From positions 6,324,001 through 6,388,000 of the forward strand of contig NC_083870.1 of the NCBI RefSeq assembly GCF_032452875.1: 64,000 bases of DNA, read 5' to 3'. Of this stretch, positions 1 to 11,023 are shown piece by piece. The stretch is from Bos javanicus. Taxonomy: Eukaryota; Chordata; Mammalia; Artiodactyla; Bovidae. Made by a program: the position numbers and the translations under genes. Numbering within the stretch: the stretch's first letter is position 1; the number at the start of each line of letters is the position of its first letter. Below the pieces are notes generated by a model. That model saw only the letters and a list, made by a program, of their open reading frames with translations. It had not been told where the DNA came from and did no database searches.

Positions 1-306
1 CCAACCAGGCCATCCTAAGGGAGATCAGTCTTGAATATTCATTGCAAGGACTGATGTTGAAGCTGAAACTCCAATACTTTGGCCACCTGATGCGAAGAAC
101 TGAGTCATTGGAAAAGACCCTGATGCTGGGAAAGATTGAGGGCGGGAGAAGGAGATGACAGAGGATGAGATGCTTGGATGGCATCACTGACTCAATGGAC
201 ATGAGTTTGAGTAAGCTCTGGGAGTTGGTGAGGGACAGGGAAGTCTGGTGTACTGCAGTCCATGGGGTTGCAAAGAGTCAGACATGACTGAGGGTCTGAA
301 CCGAGC
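1..306 (+). mobile_element. BovB (RTE LINE) 3' end, cut by window edge
   Basis: The stretch matches the last ~300 bases of BovB: the segment encoding the C-terminal tail, then the conserved non-coding end with the SINE-like motif 'gcaaagagtcagacatgactga'. The 5' side runs off the window, so total length is unknown. Several small differences from other copies here mark it as moderately old. Confidence 0.9.
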
Positions 307-1005
307 TGAAGAATTTATTCAAGTTTGTCTTCAACTTTCTCCTCTACATCTTTTAGATATTCTGACTTTTCTTTAGACTGTAGCTCCATGGAAATCAGAG
401 AAGTACTTGATATCATCTACATATTTAAAAAGAAAATTTCCTGTCTACATACTGTGCTAGTACTGGGATTCCAAAGACCAAATACCCTACACAAATCAAG
501 AAGACCACAGTCCAGTTAGGGCAAAAATCAAGCAAATTAGTAAGGTGCTATAGAACTGTATATACCTCTTTGGAATCTACATTTGAGGGCAGAGATATTT
601 CTCAGGCTTTGCCCCAGTGGTCTGTTTCTACTCACAACACTCTGATACCAAATAGGTTGGCTTTTTCCCCCTCCACACTAACCATGTCTCCAAATCTACA
701 GACAAATTGGGTATCCTAAATACCTCTGGTAGAACTGGGATAAGAAGGTAAGAGTCAAAAACAGGAAGTAAGTTAGGAGATGATGTATATCTGGAGAAAG
801 GCTGTCACAATGAGGAGGGAAATGAGAGAAGGTAGAGGTCAGGGGAAAGAAGAGCCAATCACAGAGCTGTGAGTGCCACAGAGGATCATGTTAGGAACAC
901 AGGACAGTGGGTTGGCCTGAGGAGAGCTTTGTTCCTTGGGTAGTGAAACACTTGCCTGGGAGAGGAGGTGCTTGGAACACTGCACTTTATTCTTCTTTTC
1001 TGAAT
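307..1005. other. Unassigned AT-rich sequence
   Basis: I recognise no gene or repeat here. The short open frames have no family motif and are expected by chance at this base composition. Confidence 0.5.
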
Positions 1006-1221
1006 ATCACTAAAATTTATTTTGAAATTTTCTGCATTTACATTTTTTTTGAAGAACAAGCTTTTGTTTCATTGATACTTCTAACTGTTTTTCTGGTCTC
1101 TACTTAATTTATCTGCTCTAATCTTTGTTTTCTTTCCCTCTGTTAACTTTGGGCCTAATTTGTTCTTTTTATAGTTCCCTGAGGTATAAAGTTAGGTTGT
1201 TGGAGATCTTCTAATTTCTTA

Positions 1222-1226
<5 letters not shown>

Positions 1227-1257
<31 letters not shown>
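1227..1257. repeat. (TG)n microsatellite
   Basis: About 15 uninterrupted TG units inside the old L1. Likely length-variable between individuals. Confidence 0.95.
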
Positions 1258-1260
<3 letters not shown>

Positions 1261-1682
1261 GCTATAAATTTTCCTCTCAGAGCTGCTTTTGCTGCATACT
1301 ACAATAGCTGATATATTTCCATTCTAATTTTCATTTTCAACATAATTTTGTATTTCACCTTTCCTTTCTTCTTTGACCCAATGATTGCTGAGAAGTACAT
1401 TGTCTAGTTTCCACATATTTATAGATCCTCTCATTTTTCTCTTATTGATATCTAGTTTCATATAATTGTGGTTAGAAAATATAGTTGGTATGATTTCAAT
1501 TTTCTTTAGTTTGTTAATATTTGTTTGGTACCCTATCATATGATCTATTCTAGAGAATGTTCCAAATGACTTGAGAAGAAAGTGCATTCTGTTGATGTGA
1601 AATGAAATATTCTGATATGTCTGTTAAGTTCATTCATTCTAGAGTGCAATCCAAGGTTTCCTTATTGGTTTTCTGTCTGGAC

Positions 1683-1868
1683 CAGCAGTCTCCAACATTT
1701 TTGGCACCAGGGATTGCTTTTGTGGGAGACAATTTTCCCATGCGTGAGGGGGGTTGTTTGGGGATGATGCACGCACATGACATTTATTGTGCACTTTATT
1801 TCTATTATTGTTACATTAGCCCCGCCTCAGATCATCAGGCATTAGCTCTCAGAGGTTGGGGACCTCTT
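1683..1868. mobile_element. hAT miniature DNA transposon with intact 8-bp target duplication
   Basis: The 186-bp insert starts with 'cagcagtctccaac' and ends with 'gttggggacctctt'. These are imperfect inverted termini of the cag-n-ggtccccaac type, known from mammalian hAT (Charlie-group) elements. It is flanked on both sides by the identical octamer 'gtctggac' (1675-1682 and 1869-1876). An 8-bp duplication is the hallmark of hAT insertion. It interrupts an old L1 and encodes nothing. The subfamily name is uncertain (Cheshire-like from memory). Confidence 0.85.
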
Positions 1869-2171
1869 GTCTGGACCATGTATCCACTGCTGTCAGTGGA
1901 ACATTGAAGTCCCCTACTATTATTATTCTGTTCTAAGAGGCCTACAAATGAAGATGATAGCGCAGCTCTCTTTAAGGTGTGATTACCTTCAGCAGGCCTC
2001 TCTCTCCCTTCTTGCTTCAGGCTCTCCATCCTTCTAGAAACTCTCCTGAAACACAGTCTCCCAGACGATTATTTCACTTTGGGTCAAACTGAGCCTGAGG
2101 TGTCTGAGCTTCATTGAATGGAAATGCCCGTGAGGTGTTGGAATTTATATACGTATATACATGCATGTGTG

Positions 2172-2384
2172 CATCAGTTGTTCAGTCGTCTCCAACTCTG
2201 TGACCGCATGGACTATAGCCTGCCAAGGTTCTCTGCCCATGGGATTTTTCAAGCAAGAATACTGGAGTGGGTTGCCATTTTTCCTCCTCCAGGAGATCTT
2301 ACCAACTCAGAGATCAAACCTATGTCTCCCGTGTCTTCTGCATTTCAGGTGGATTCTTTACTTGCTGAGCCACCAGGGAAACCC
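2172..2384 (-). mobile_element. Bov-tA SINE
   Basis: Complete reverse-strand Bov-tA: the BovA-type tail at the left end and the tRNA-Glu-derived head (reverse complement of 'gggtttccctggtggctcagc') at the right end. Transcription, if any, would be by RNA polymerase III from the right. Confidence 0.9.
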
Positions 2385-2737
2385 ATACATATAAGTACAC
2401 AGTATAATGAAGCAAACAATGTATTAGTAAAAAAAAAATTATATTTAATTATGTCATATATGTTAGTTTTGTTTTTTTTTGTAAATAACCATGTGCGGAA
2501 AATCCAAGTCTTAACATTTATTTTCATGATTTAATGTAAAAATACAAACCACAGTCATTTTTTCAAGTAATAATCATGTTTCATGTACAAAAGGAGTTAC
2601 ATAAGGGCTAAAACAATTACATAAGAGCTATTCTTTGAGGTAACCATTGTATTTCAGTATATAGCAAAACTGCTTCATGCAAAATTTCCACTTCATCTTA
2701 CACAATATTTAAAAGATGAATCCCAAGCTTAAGCTTT
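2385..2737. other. Unassigned AT-rich sequence
   Basis: No gene seen. It could belong to the decayed hAT transposon recognised at 4200-4975, but I could not align it. Confidence 0.4.
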
Positions 2738-2747
2738 AAGAAAATTA

Positions 2748-3039
2748 GTCTTTTGGACTCTGTGGGAGAAGGTGAGGGTGGGATAATTTGAGAGAACAGC
2801 ATTGAAACATGTATATTATCATATGTGAAACAGATCGCCAGTCCACGTTTGATGCATGAGACACGGTGCTCAGGGCTGGTGCACTGGGATGACCCTGAGG
2901 AATGGGATGGGGAGGGAGGTGGGAGGGGATTCAGGATGGGGAACACATGTACACCCATGGCTGATTCATGTCAATGTATGGCAAAAACCACTACAATATT
3001 GTAAAGTAATTAGTCTCCAATTAAAATAAAAAGAAAAAA
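2748..3039 (+). mobile_element. Bovine-type L1 3' end with target duplication
   Basis: This is the L1 3' UTR from 'gtcttttggactctgtggg' to the terminal 'ccaattaaaataaaaagaaaaa' A-rich tail. The identical decamer 'aagaaaatta' flanks it (2738-2747 and 3040-3049), so it is an independent, strongly 5'-truncated insertion rather than part of the neighbouring L1. Confidence 0.9.
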
Positions 3040-3190
3040 AAGAAAATTAATAATTTTACTGTTTATAGTTTTTATAAAGAATACTCTAAAGAGAAAATTA
3101 ATTTTTTCTGTAAGTGAAGAATATAATGACTACAGGCACAGTTTGGTACTTTGATTCATGTTAAGGTGCTAGAAGTTTTACACAATATTT

Positions 3191-4112
3191 TTTTAATATA
3201 AATTTATTTATTTTAATTAGAGGCTAATTACTTTACAATATTGTATTGGTTTTGCCATACATCGACATGAATCCACCACGGGTGTACATGTGTTCCCCAT
3301 CCTGAACCCCCCTCCCACCTCCCTCCCCGTACCATCCCTCTGGGTCATCCCAGTGCACCAGCCCCAAGCATCCACTATCATGCATCGAACCTGGACTGGC
3401 GATTTGTTTCATATATGATATTATACATGTTTCAATGCCATTCTCTCAAATCATCCCCCCCTCTCCCTCTCCCACAGAGTCCAAAAGACTGTTCTATACA
3501 TCTATGTCTCTTTTGCTGTCTCGCATATAGGGTTATCATTACTATCTTTCTAAATTCCATATATATGCATTAGCATACTGTATTGGTGTTTTTCTTTCTG
3601 GCTTACTTCACTCTGTATAATAGGCTCCAGTTTCATCCACCTCATTAGAACTGATTCAAATGTATTCTTTTTAATGGCTGAGTAATACTCCATTGTGTAT
3701 ATGTACCACAGCTTTCTTATCCATTCATCTGCTGAAGACATACAGATGGCTAACAAACACATGAAAAGATGCTCAACATCACTCATTATCAGAGAAACGC
3801 AAATCAAAACCACAATGAGGTATCATTTCACACCAGTCAGAATGGCTGTGATCCAAAAGTCTACAAGCAATAAATGCTGGAGAGGGTGTGGAGAAAAGGG
3901 AACCCTCTAACACTGTTGGTGGGAATGCAAACTAGTACAGCCACTATGGAGAACAGTGTGGAGATTCCTTAAAAAACTGGAAATAGAACTGCCTTATGAC
4001 CCAGCAATCCCACCGCTGGGCATACACACCGAGGAAACCAGAATTGAAAGAGACACGTGTACCCCAATGTTCATCGCAGCACTGTTTATAATAGCCAGGA
4101 TATGGAAGCAAC
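3191..4112. mobile_element. 5'-inverted (twin-primed) bovine-type L1
   Basis: Bases 3191-3734 are the L1 3' UTR and the end of ORF2 on the minus strand. At about 3734 the sequence switches to the plus strand and runs through the adjoining upstream ORF2 region to 4112. In the intact element the two halves are neighbours: the inverted part stops at 'tggaagcaacc' and the minus-strand part starts ~10 bases further on. The octamer 'caatattt' flanks the whole unit (3183-3190, 4113-4120). This is a single insertion with a 5' inversion, the product expected from twin priming. Confidence 0.88.
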
Positions 4113-4199
4113 CAATATTTCTTTTACAACATCAGTTCAAATGTCAACATGATTTTTAACTGAAAAAAGTGACTCATATAGAAACTATGGCAATTCGGA

Positions 4200-4975
4200 C
4201 TTGAGTATTTCATAGACATTTTCTCAAAAAATGAACTAAATGAGCTTATCACTTCATGGACAACAACTGACAGTATTTGTTACCAAAGATAAAATTGGAG
4301 CTTTCAGTGAAACTTTGGAAAACTAGTATCAGCCACTATCAGCTTTAAGAGCTTTTCGATACTGTCCAGTACAAAATAGCAACCTTTCTGATAAGATGAC
4401 TGGTAATATTAATGGATTTTTTTAAAATTGTATGAGGAAATATGTCAATGTTTGGCAGCTCTGTATAACTCAGGGAGCCAATATTTTCCAAAAGACCAAA
4501 ATCATGCATGACTGAAACAATCATTTAAAGTACAAAAAGGAGGACTAATGGATTTTAATGTAAACAGTGTTAAAATTTATTTGATATAGTTTCAGAATTT
4601 TGCTGCAAAAATTTTTTAAGAAAGTTTTGATGTATAAGCAAAGCAGAATGTCAACAACTATTTTTAAATGTTATTAAAATATTCCTTCTTTTTCCAACTA
4701 CATATCAAGTCGGTTTTCTTTCAGATGCTCCAATAGGACCATTTATTATAATAGATTGAATGTTGAAGTAAATAGAAGAATTAGCTGTCTTCTTTTAAAT
4801 AAAACAATAAAAATATGTATTTAAAAAAGTAAAATAATACCACCCTTCTCCCTAATCTTTTGCTTTGAAAAATTTAGTATTTTTCTTAAAAATGTTATTA
4901 TACTAACAATGATGAGATTTTGTTTTTTAAGGTTTAATTTTAAATTCTAAATTAACTTGAAAGCAAAAAACACTA
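4200..4975 (+). pseudogene. hAT transposase C-terminal fossil
   Basis: The clearest part is 4673-4770. Plus-strand translation there gives IKIFLLFPTTYQVGFLS and later a degraded N-x-L-N-V-E-like segment. This matches the C-terminal dimerisation domain of hAT transposases, where L-x-F-P-T-T-Y-x-C-E-x-G-F-S is the core. The usual C-E pair reads Q-V and in-frame stops follow. Flanking DNA keeps the character of a Charlie/Zaphod-like 3' region. It is dead and ancient. Boundaries are approximate. Confidence 0.65.
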
Positions 4976-5164
4976 AAAATGTAAGGATATATTAAGATTC
5001 ATAGAAGAGAACACCTTCTTAACTGAGATGAAGAGACTCTAAAGCAACTCTAACTCTTCCCTTTTACTGATCTTAAATACCAGATACCTATGAGAAAATC
5101 TTTTTCTCCCCAGAATTTTTCCTTGTTAGTCCTCCCCATCAATGGAGTCTTGCTAAAAGAAAGT

Positions 5165-5298
5165 ATATGCTAAATCACTTCAGTCATGTCCGACTCCTTG
5201 CAACCCTATGGACTGTAGCCCACCAAGCTTCTCTGTCCATGGGATTCTTTAGGCAAGAATACTGGAGTGGATTGCCATGCTCTCCTCCAGGGAACCCC
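5165..5298 (-). mobile_element. BovA-type SINE fragment
   Basis: Reverse-strand BovA unit (from 'aatcacttcagtcatgtccgactc' to 'ctcctccagggaacccc') without the tRNA-like head. It abuts the next BovB directly. Confidence 0.85.
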
Positions 5299-5932
5299 AT
5301 GGCAAATAGAAGGGAAAAGATGGAAGTAGTAGCAGATTTCCTTCCCTTGGGCTCCAAAATCACTGCAGACAGTGACTGCAGCCATGAAATCAGAAGACAA
5401 TTGCTTCTTGGCAGAAAAAAAGTCATGACAAACCTAGACAGTGTGTTGTAAAAGCAGAGACATTACTCTGCCAACAAAAGTCTGTATAGTCAAAGCTATG
5501 GTCTTCCTGGTGGTCACCTACAGTTGTGAGAACTGGATGGTAAAGAAAGCAGAATGCCAAAGAATTGATGCCTTTGAACTGTGGTGCTGAAGACTCCTGA
5601 AAGTCCCTTGGACAGCAAGGAGATCAAACCAGTCGATCTTAAGGGAGATCTACCCTGAATACTCACTGCAAGGACTGATGCTAAAGCTCTAGCATTTTAG
5701 TAATTCAGTGTGAACAGACCATTCATTGGAAAAGTCCCTGGTGCTAGGAAAAATTAAAGCCAGAAGGAGAAGAGGGCATCAGAGGATGAGATGGCTGGAT
5801 GGCATCACTGATGCAATGAGCATGAACTTGGGCAAACTCCAGAAGACGGTGAGGAACAGGGAGGCCTGGCGTGCTGCAGTCCACGAGGTCACAAAAAGTC
5901 AGACATGGCTGGGAGACTAAACAACAACAAAC
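5299..5932 (+). mobile_element. BovB 3' part
   Basis: About 630 bases of the C-terminal coding region and 3' end of BovB, opening at the segment around 'gggctccaaaatcactgcaga' and closing in a 'aacaacaacaaa' tail. It is more diverged than the copy at 55 kb and has broken frames, so it is an older 5'-truncated insertion. Confidence 0.9.
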
Positions 5933-6159
5933 CTTATTCAGCCTCCAAACAACCTACTCTGAAAGTCAGTCCTGCTTCTGCTGTTGACCTGGAGTGAGGA
6001 AAATAACTCAGTTATACTTAAGTCTAGCTTAGCACAATAATTCAGTTGCATCTATCTCCACCTCTGAAAATAACCTCCCTTGAATTCTTCCCCTAACTCA
6101 TTCACCTAAATCAAAGTTATACTCTCTTGCTGCTATGCTTCTATAACACCTTGAAAAAA

Positions 6160-6374
6160 AAGTGAAAGTGTTGGTCACTCCATCAGGTCTGACTCTTTGA
6201 AACCCCAAGGACTGTAGTCCATAAGGCTTTTATGTCCATAATCTGTCCATAATGGAGTTCTCTATGAAGTGGCTTGTCATTTCCTTCTCCAGGGGATTTC
6301 CTGACCCAGAAATGGAACTTCAGTCTCCCACATTACAGGGAAATTCTTTATTGTCTGAGCCACCACAGAAACCC
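6160..6374 (-). mobile_element. Bov-tA SINE, diverged
   Basis: Reverse-strand SINE ending with the head complement 'ctgagccaccacagaaacccc'. It has a small local duplication ('gtccataatctgtccataat'). Divergence is higher than in most SINEs here. Confidence 0.85.
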
Positions 6375-6531
6375 CCTGTAACATCTTATACTTCTATTAA
6401 TAACATATATTATTTTTTCTTCTCAAGTCTTATCTTTACATATCTTTCTCATCATTAGATTATCAACTTCTTTCAGATGATAATAACTGTGTTTCTCTAA
6501 TTTCTTTCTTCCCAATTGGTTGGAATGCATT

Positions 6532-7271
6532 AAAGCCTCTTGAGGAAAGTGAAAGAGGAGAGTGAAAAAGTTGGCTTATAGCTCAACATTCAGAAAACTA
6601 AGATCATGGCATCCAGTCCCATCACTTCATGGCAAATAGATAGTGAAACAGTGGAAACTGGCTGACTTTATTTTTCTGGGCTCCAAAATCACTGCAGGTG
6701 GTGATTGCAGCCATGAAATTAAAAGACGCTTACTCCTTGGAAGGAAAGTTATGACCAACCTAGACTGCATATTAAAGAGCAGAAACGTTACTTTGCCAAC
6801 AAAGGTCTGTCTAGTCAAGGCTATGGTTTTTCCAGTGGTCATGTATGGATGTGACAGTTGGACTATAAAGAAAGCTGAGTGTCGAAGAATTGATGCTTTT
6901 GAACTGTAGTGTTGGAGAAGACTCTTGAGAGTCCCTTGGACTGCAAGGAGATCCAACCAGTCCATCCTAAAGGAGATCAGTCCTGGGTGTTCATTGGAAG
7001 AACTGATGTTGAAGCTGAAATCCAATACCTTGGCCACCTGATGTGAAGAGCTGACTCATTGGAAAAGACCCTGATCCTGGGAAAGATTGAGGGCAGGAGG
7101 AGAAGGGAATGACAGAGGATGAGATGGTTGGATGTCATCATCGACTTGATGGACATGGGTTTGGGTGGACTCCGGAAGTTGGTGATGGACAGGGAGGCCT
7201 GGCTTGCTGCGGTTCATGGGGTCGCGAAGAGTCAGACATGACTGACTGACCTGAATTAAACTGAACTGAAA
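6532..7271 (+). mobile_element. BovB 3' part
   Basis: It starts in the region coding for the segment just after the reverse-transcriptase motifs ('aaagcctcttga') and runs to the terminal 'ctgaattaaactgaactga'. It is 5'-truncated with broken frames. It lies tail-to-tail with the next BovB, 80 bases away. Confidence 0.92.
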
Positions 7272-7349
7272 CATTTGTTGGATTGAATTAGCCATATGAT
7301 TTCCACTGATTGTAACTGTGACGTTTCTGTGTTGAGAATGCTGTTACTC

Positions 7350-7631
7350 ATTCAGTTCAGTTCAGTCGCTCAGTCGTGTCTGACTCTTTGTGACCCCATG
7401 AACTGCAGCACACCAGGCCTCCCTGTCCATCACCAGCTCCCAGAGTTCACCCAAACTCACATCCATCGACTTAGTGATGCCATCCAGCCATCTCATCCTC
7501 TGCCATCCCCTTCTCCTCCTGTTCCCAATCCCTGCCAGCATCAGAGTCTTTTCCAATGAGTCAACTCTTCTCATCAGGTGGCCAAAGTATTGGAGTTTCA
7601 GCTTTAGCATCAGTCCTTCAAAGAACACCCA
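7350..7631 (-). mobile_element. BovB 3' end, reverse strand
   Basis: The reverse complement of the last ~280 bases of BovB, beginning with the terminal tcagttcagttcagt signature. With the preceding plus-strand copy it makes an inverted repeat. Confidence 0.92.
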
Positions 7632-7884
7632 TTTAAATTATCTCAAATAAATACTAGAGATGATCCCACCTTATCCACTTGGCAAATATCTACTCATTCT
7701 TTAAGACTCCACTCATGGATCTCTTCTTCCCCCAGTATAATTACCCATATTCTCCTTCCATGCACAAGGAGTCGTGGATCATCAAAAACATTTTCCCTCT
7801 CTCACCAGTTTTTCAGAAAGAATCTCTGCGATGCTAGAATTTGAAGTTTAACATTCATAGAAAAATGCATTATAGCAGCCTTTT

Positions 7885-9474
7885 TTTTAATTTCTAGAGG
7901 TAATTTATTTATTTTTTTAATTTAATTTAATTTAATTTTTAAAATTTTATTTTATTTTTAAACTTTACAATATTGCATTAGCTCTGCCAAACATTGAAAT
8001 GAATCTGCCACAGGCACACCCGTGCTCCCCATCCCGAACCCCCCTCCCCCAGCTCCCCATACCCTCCCTCTGGGTCGTCCCAGTGCACCAGCCCCAAGCA
8101 TCCAGTATCGTGCATTGAACCTGGACTGGCAACTCGTTTCATACACGATATTATACATGTTTCAATGCCATTCTCCCAAATCTCCCCACCCTCTCCCTCT
8201 CTCACAGAGTCCATAAGACTGATCTATACATCAGTGTCTCTTTTGCTGTCTCGGACACAGGGTTATTGTTACCATCTTTCTAAATTCCATATATATGTGT
8301 CAGTATACTGTATTGGTGTTTTTCTTTCTGGCTTACTTCACTCTGTATATAGGTTCCAGTTTCATCCACCTCATTAGAACTGATTCAAATGTATTCTTTT
8401 TAATGGCTGTGTAATACTCCATTGTGTATATGTACCACAGCTTTCTTATCCATTCATCTGCTGATGAACATCTAGGTTGCTTCCATGTCCTGGCTATTAT
8501 AAACAGTGCTGTGATGAACATTGGGGTACATGTGTCTCTTTCCCTTCTGGTTTCCTCAGTGTGTATGCCCAGCAGTGGGATTGCTGGATCATAAGGCAGT
8601 TCTATTTCCAGTTTTTTAAGGAATCTCCACACTGTTCTCCATAGTGGCTGTACTAGTTTGCATTCCCACCAACAGTGTAAGAGGGTCCCTTTTCTCCACA
8701 CCCTCTCCAGCATTTATTGCTTATAGACTTTTGGATTGCAGCCATTCTGACTGGTGTGAAATGGTACCTCATAGTGGTTTTGAGTTGCATTTCTCTGATA
8801 ATGAGTGATGTTGAGCATCTTTTCATGTGTTTGTTAGCCATCTGTATGTCTTCTTTGGAGAAATGTCTATTTAGTTCTTTGGCCCATTTTTTGATTGGGT
8901 CATTTATTTTTCTGGAGTTGAGCTGTAGGAGTTGCTTGTATATTTTGAGATTAGTTGTTTGTCAATTGCTTCATTTGCTATTATTTTCTCCCATTCTGAA
9001 GGCTGCCTTTTCACCTTGCTAATAGTTCCCTTTGTTGTGCAGAAGGTTTTAAGTTTAATTAGATCCCATTTGTTTATTTTTGCTTTTATTTCCAATATTC
9101 TGGGAGGTGGGTCATAGAGGATCCTGCTGTGATGTATGTTGGAGAGTGTTTTGCCTATGTTCTCCTCTAGGAGTTTTATAGTTTCTGGTCTTACGTTTAG
9201 ATCTTTAATCCATTTTGAGTTTATTTTTGTGTATGGTGTTAGAAGGTGTTCTAGTTTCATTCTTTTACAAGTGGTTGACCAGTTTTCCCAGCACCACTTG
9301 TTAAAGAGATTGTCTTTAATCCATTGTATATTCTTGCCTCCTTTGTCAAAGATAAGGTGTCCATACGTGCGTGGATTTATCTCTGGGCTTTCTATTTTGT
9401 TCCATTGATCTATATTTCTGTCTTTGTGCCAGTACCATACTGTCTTGATGACTGTGGCTTTGTAGTAGAGCCTG
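7885..9474 (-). mobile_element. Bovine-type L1, 5'-truncated, 1.6 kb
   Basis: Poly-T and AT-rich 3' tail at the left, then the 3' UTR (8000-8330), then reverse-strand ORF2 up to about 9474. The minus-strand frame 8904-9260 shows typical ORF2 C-terminal sequence (KLEHLLTPYTKINSKWIKDL). The 14-mer 'tatagcagcctttt' flanks it (7871-7884 and 9475-9488), a clean target-primed insertion footprint. Frames are broken in several places, so it cannot make protein. Confidence 0.93.
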
Positions 9475-9488
9475 TATAGCAGCCTTTT

Positions 9489-9918
9489 GTAGCCTGTGTT
9501 CTACTGAATGTAGTCCTTCAAGGTGTTTCTTGAAAAAGGCATGCACCATCAGATAAAATCTAGAGGTACTGCATTACCACATCACCTGAAGATTTATCAC
9601 ACAGAATACTGTTGTGTGAAGTCAGTTTCAAAAGAAATAAGGAAAACAGTTTAAATTTCTTTGGCTAGGATTGTTTAGCTCTTTTGTCCCAGGACTTCTG
9701 TTTTTATTTTTTCCTTTAACTTTATGCCTATTGACATGCCAGGGAATTCCAGTTCCATGAAAAACACTTTGGAAAATGGTAATGATAGGACTAAATGTGG
9801 TTTCTTCACACATAATTTGGCAGAATGACTAAGTATGCATCTGGTCTGGTTTCCTTTATTTTTTTCATATCTCTTTATGCTTTGACTTACTTCTATTCCC
9901 AGGGACTACCCAGAGATG
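9489..9918. other. Unassigned sequence
   Basis: No gene or recognisable repeat seen between the L1 and the MIR. Confidence 0.45.
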
Positions 9919-10062
9919 TAGGGTAGTAGAGTACTCTTATCTCTATTTTATAGAAAGAAAAGAGATTTACTAGGGTTAAGTGACTTTTCAATGGTCCCCC
10001 AATTGACATGCAGCAGAGTCGGGGTTACAGCACTGGCCTTCAAACCCCTAAAGGGCTTCTTT
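9919..10062 (-). mobile_element. MIR SINE fossil
   Basis: Shows the reverse-strand MIR pattern: 'attttatagaaagaaaa', 'gggttaagtgac', then a degraded 'gcagcagagtcggggtt'. Ancient and diverged. Confidence 0.65.
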
Positions 10063-10244
10063 GGGGTTCCATGCTGCTTCCCATATGGGCATATCAGCTT
10101 GGGGAATGCAATATTTTTTTTTCTTTTACTTACAACTTTAATGCCTATTTAATCACAAGGAAAATCAAGTGCTGTCTTTAGTCCGACAAAGATAAATCTG
10201 GTTTGAAGGCTCAGCTCTTCAATTGGTGTCTGGTGTTCGACTTC

Positions 10245-10405
10245 TACAAATCACGTCACCTGTCAGAAACTTGGTTTCTTATATAGAAAGAAAGAATAGC
10301 ATTCACTTGTAGGGATTTTTGTGAAGTTTCAGATCATGTTCATAAACCACTTGTCCACTTCCTGGCACAAAGTTACTGTTTGGCAGCTATTCATTCTTCT
10401 CCTCT
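10245..10405 (+). mobile_element. MIR SINE fossil
   Basis: Forward MIR pattern: 'cacgtcacctgtcagaaacttggtttct', then 'cttcctggcacaaagttactgtttggcagctattc'. Confidence 0.6.
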
Positions 10406-10721
10406 TCTTTCATTCCTGAAGAATCTTAAACATTATGGGAGTGGAAAGCCTCTTTTAATGCAAGCAACTATTTGATACTAAAGCATCTTCAAGCCAAGAA
10501 GTCCACTTCTAAAATTCCACATTTTGAAATACTTGACTGGCGTAGAAATCTGATAGCTGCATATCATTATTGGTAGTGATAACAAGTTGAACATTTACAA
10601 GGCAGGGGGCAGAGGGGCTTCATATGATGTGAATCCCCTATCACCCCAACCTGATGTTGTAATAAAGTCATCTGGCCTATGTATCCAGCTGAGATGAGGA
10701 AGAATCAGATTTCCTGGGAAT
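10406..10721. other. Unassigned sequence
   Basis: Nothing recognised between two MIR fossils. Confidence 0.45.
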
Positions 10722-10855
10722 CACAATAGCTACCATTTGCTGAATATTGGCTATACTAAGGCATTCTTCCATGACCTTTAAGTTTATCATCTCTAACCCT
10801 CATAACAACCAAGCAATGTAAATATTATTAGTCATTTTTTATAACCCTCTTATAG
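10722..10855 (-). mobile_element. MIR SINE fossil
   Basis: Reverse MIR with 'aatagctaccatttgctgaat' and 'ctaaccctcataacaacc'. Confidence 0.65.
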
Positions 10856-10919
10856 ATGTTATGATGACAATTCCAATTTCCTAGCTATTCCAATTATGCA
10901 TCATTATCTATGTAGATGT

Positions 10920-10997
10920 ATGTTAGTCACTCAGTTGTGTCTGATTCTTTGAGACCCCATGGACTGTAGACCACCAGGCTCCTCTGTCCGTGGAACA
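10920..10997 (-). mobile_element. BovA SINE fragment
   Basis: About 78 bases of the BovA tail unit, reverse strand, ending abruptly after 'ctcctctgtccgtgga'. Confidence 0.8.
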
Positions 10998-11023
10998 CAC
11001 ATATATTTATACACACCTGACCA

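Larger units (their letters stand above)
1006..1937 (-). mobile_element. Old L1 ORF2 fossil, split by a hAT element
   Basis: Read on the minus strand, this resembles the middle of mammalian L1 ORF2 (the region downstream of the reverse transcriptase core). It is highly diverged, with many stops. A 186-bp hAT miniature element interrupts it at 1683-1868, and the L1 resumes at 1877 with the stretch around 'gaagtcccctactattatt'. A TG microsatellite has grown inside it at 1227-1257. It belongs to an ancient mammalian L1 group, not the young bovine L1. Confidence 0.75.

Noticed and set aside
7291..7631. Many long frames antisense to BovB, such as those rich in SCPTLCDPMN
   Set aside because: They are reverse-frame shadows of the BovB 3' end and SINE tails, repeated in every copy.
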